Source: Biscogniauxia marginata
Taxonomy: Eukaryota > Ascomycota > Sordariomycetes > Xylariales > Xylariaceae
Length of the DNA: 64,000 bases
Reading direction: 5' to 3'
Assembly: GCA_022695795.1 (NCBI GenBank)
Contig: MU404094.1
Coordinates: 124,001 to 188,000, forward strand
In this document: positions 62,380 to 64,000 of the stretch, piece by piece
Position numbering within the stretch: position 1 is the stretch's first letter
Layout of the letters: every line of letters starts with the position of its first letter
Notes under the pieces: generated by a model
Databases searched by the model: none
What the model was told of the DNA's origin: nothing
Seen by the model: the letters and a program-made list of their open reading frames with translations, nothing else
Translations under genes and position numbers: made by a program

Positions 62380-64000
62380 GTTTAATAAGTTACGTACGTA
62401 ATAACTTATATATATTTATTTTAGAAATTAATTTATAATTAATTTAATAATATAAATAAACGAAAATAAACTTTATAAATATATTATAAAATATTAATTA
62501 TAAATCTTTTATTTATATATTTATTTAAAATTTAATATAAAAATATATATTAATTTTAATTTTAATAATTTTAATAATTTTTAAATTTATTTTTGTTTTA
62601 TTTTATATAACCTTTTAATTTTTAAAAATAAAATAAAATTATAAAATTTATATAAAAACTTATAATTTTTTATTTATAATATATTTTATTAATATATCAC
62701 ATAAGCGAGTAAATAAAACAAGCTCGCGAACGAAATTTTATAATTATTACATTTTTAATTATTAAAAATTATTTACGCCGCATTGAAATTAATTAATAAT
62801 TCTTATTATTTAAACCGTTTTATTTAACTTTATATTTTAAAAATTAAATACCTTTTTTATATTAAATATTTAATTTCTTAAAACGTGATTTATATTATTT
62901 AATTAAAAATTAATATACTTATTATTATTTTTAAAACGCGTAAAACTATAATTATATTTTTATTTTTTATTTTTTTATTTTTTTATATTAATTAATTTAA
63001 TTTAATAATCGAAAATACTATTTAAAACTCGAATTAATCGTGTTATTACTTATAAATAACGTTATTTAAATATTAATTTTTATTAATTATTAAAAATTTA
63101 CGATATTTCTAATATTATATTATAATGACAATTTAAAAGTATATTTACGCGATTAATTATTATATTAAATTTTTAAAAACTATAATTATTCGACGTATTA
63201 TTAATTTAAATAATTAATTATTTTTTCCTCGTTTTTATTATATTATCGAGATAATAAATATTTTATTACGCGACCGCGACGCGAAATACGTCAAATAAAA
63301 TTAAGTTTTTAATTTTATACGGCGATAAAAAAACCTTTTAAACGCGTTTAAATAAACGAATTAATTACTAAAAAGCTTTTTATAAAAGTTTAAATATATA
63401 TTAAAAATAATATAAATTAATACGTAATATAATTACAAAATATAATATTTAAAAAGAAAATATATATAATTTTAACGAGATAAAGTTTATAATCGAAATA
63501 ATTATTAAAATTAATATAATAATAATAAATATAAAACGATATAAACAATTATAATAAACTTAATAAAATAATTAAAAAAATATATCGTTTCGTAATATCG
63601 CGATAACTTATTATTATTAAAAAGTAAAATTACGATGTTAAATAATAATTAAATTATAAATAAACTTAATATAAACTTTATAAAGCATTTTTATAAATAT
63701 ATAAAAAAGAAAACGAAAAAAACTACGCGTTTCTTAATTTTAAATAATTACGAAAATTATTATTATAAAAAAAATATCGTTATACTTTATATATTTAATT
63801 ATTCGTTATATAAGTTTTAACTTTTTAATTTCGTATATTTTAATATTTTAAAATAAATATATAATAATTATTTATAAGGTTTAATAAATTATTATTATAT
63901 TTATATTATAAAAAAACTTTTTAATTAACTTTATAAAAGTTATTATTATTATAATAATTATTTTAAATATATAAACTAAATTTCGCGTAATTAAATTATT
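62380..64000. repeat. Long AT-saturated, RIP-like tract
   Basis: At least 1.6 kb of almost pure A and T to the window edge, with stops in all frames and no ORF of note. Most remaining C residues sit in CG pairs, while CA and TG pairs are rare, as expected after repeat-induced point mutation, which mutates CpA to TpA. This suggests an old transposon cluster, or the edge of a larger heterochromatic or centromeric region. No element ends are visible. Confidence 0.75.

Overview
The window is nuclear DNA of a filamentous ascomycete (Pezizomycotina, most probably Sordariomycetes). The genes carry many short (about 45-65 nt) GT-AG introns. They include a head-to-head pair of myosin-motor-type chitin synthases (class V and class VII), an AA9 lytic polysaccharide monooxygenase and a fungal O-methyltransferase. 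AT-rich tracts look like the product of repeat-induced point mutation (RIP). The exon models below were built by hand from splice signals and reading-frame continuity; none could be checked against transcripts.

Layout. 1-3003 (-): full-type ABCB multidrug transporter, cut by the left edge. 5242-6855 (+): orphan WD40 propeller resembling the C-terminal tail of a fungal NACHT-WD (NLR-like) protein, with no NACHT upstream. 7480-8640: AT-rich island split by a 681-bp solo LTR with matching 5-bp target duplications. 8996-9571 (+): small conserved-looking unknown protein. 10631-12190 (-): O-methyltransferase. 15365-16922 (-): CAX-type cation/proton antiporter. 19160-23588 (+): nine-exon gene for a 1329-residue GTPase / RING-like / patatin fusion, the most unusual gene here. 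24779-28868 (-): BMS1, the 40S ribosome-biogenesis GTPase, in eleven exons with 17-nt and 28-nt micro-exons. 29737-30099 (+): 71-residue I9-type proteinase inhibitor in three exons. 30645-32231 (+): mitochondrial pyruvate/branched-chain dehydrogenase kinase with an overlapping upstream mini-ORF. 33845-36281 (+): CCCH plus RING-IBR-RING E3 ligase. 37362-39507 (+): fungal C2H2-type protein with a frame switch in a proline-coding repeat. 39994-40625 (-): relic of a protein-kinase-like gene. 41461-46895 (-) and 50509-56214 (+): class VII and class V chitin synthases, divergent around a 3.6-kb shared promoter. 56764-58192 (-): M20 metallopeptidase. 60082-60875 (+): AA9 LPMO. 62380-64000: nearly pure A+T, RIP-like DNA running off the right edge.

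The window is mostly a mix of core housekeeping genes (ribosome assembly, dehydrogenase kinase, cell-wall synthesis, vacuolar ion and protease control) and accessory genes (ABC pump, lone O-methyltransferase, orphan WD40, GTPase-patatin fusion, LPMO). The accessory genes tend to lie beside long gene-poor or AT-rich stretches. I saw no tRNA, rRNA or CRISPR array, and no secondary-metabolite backbone gene.
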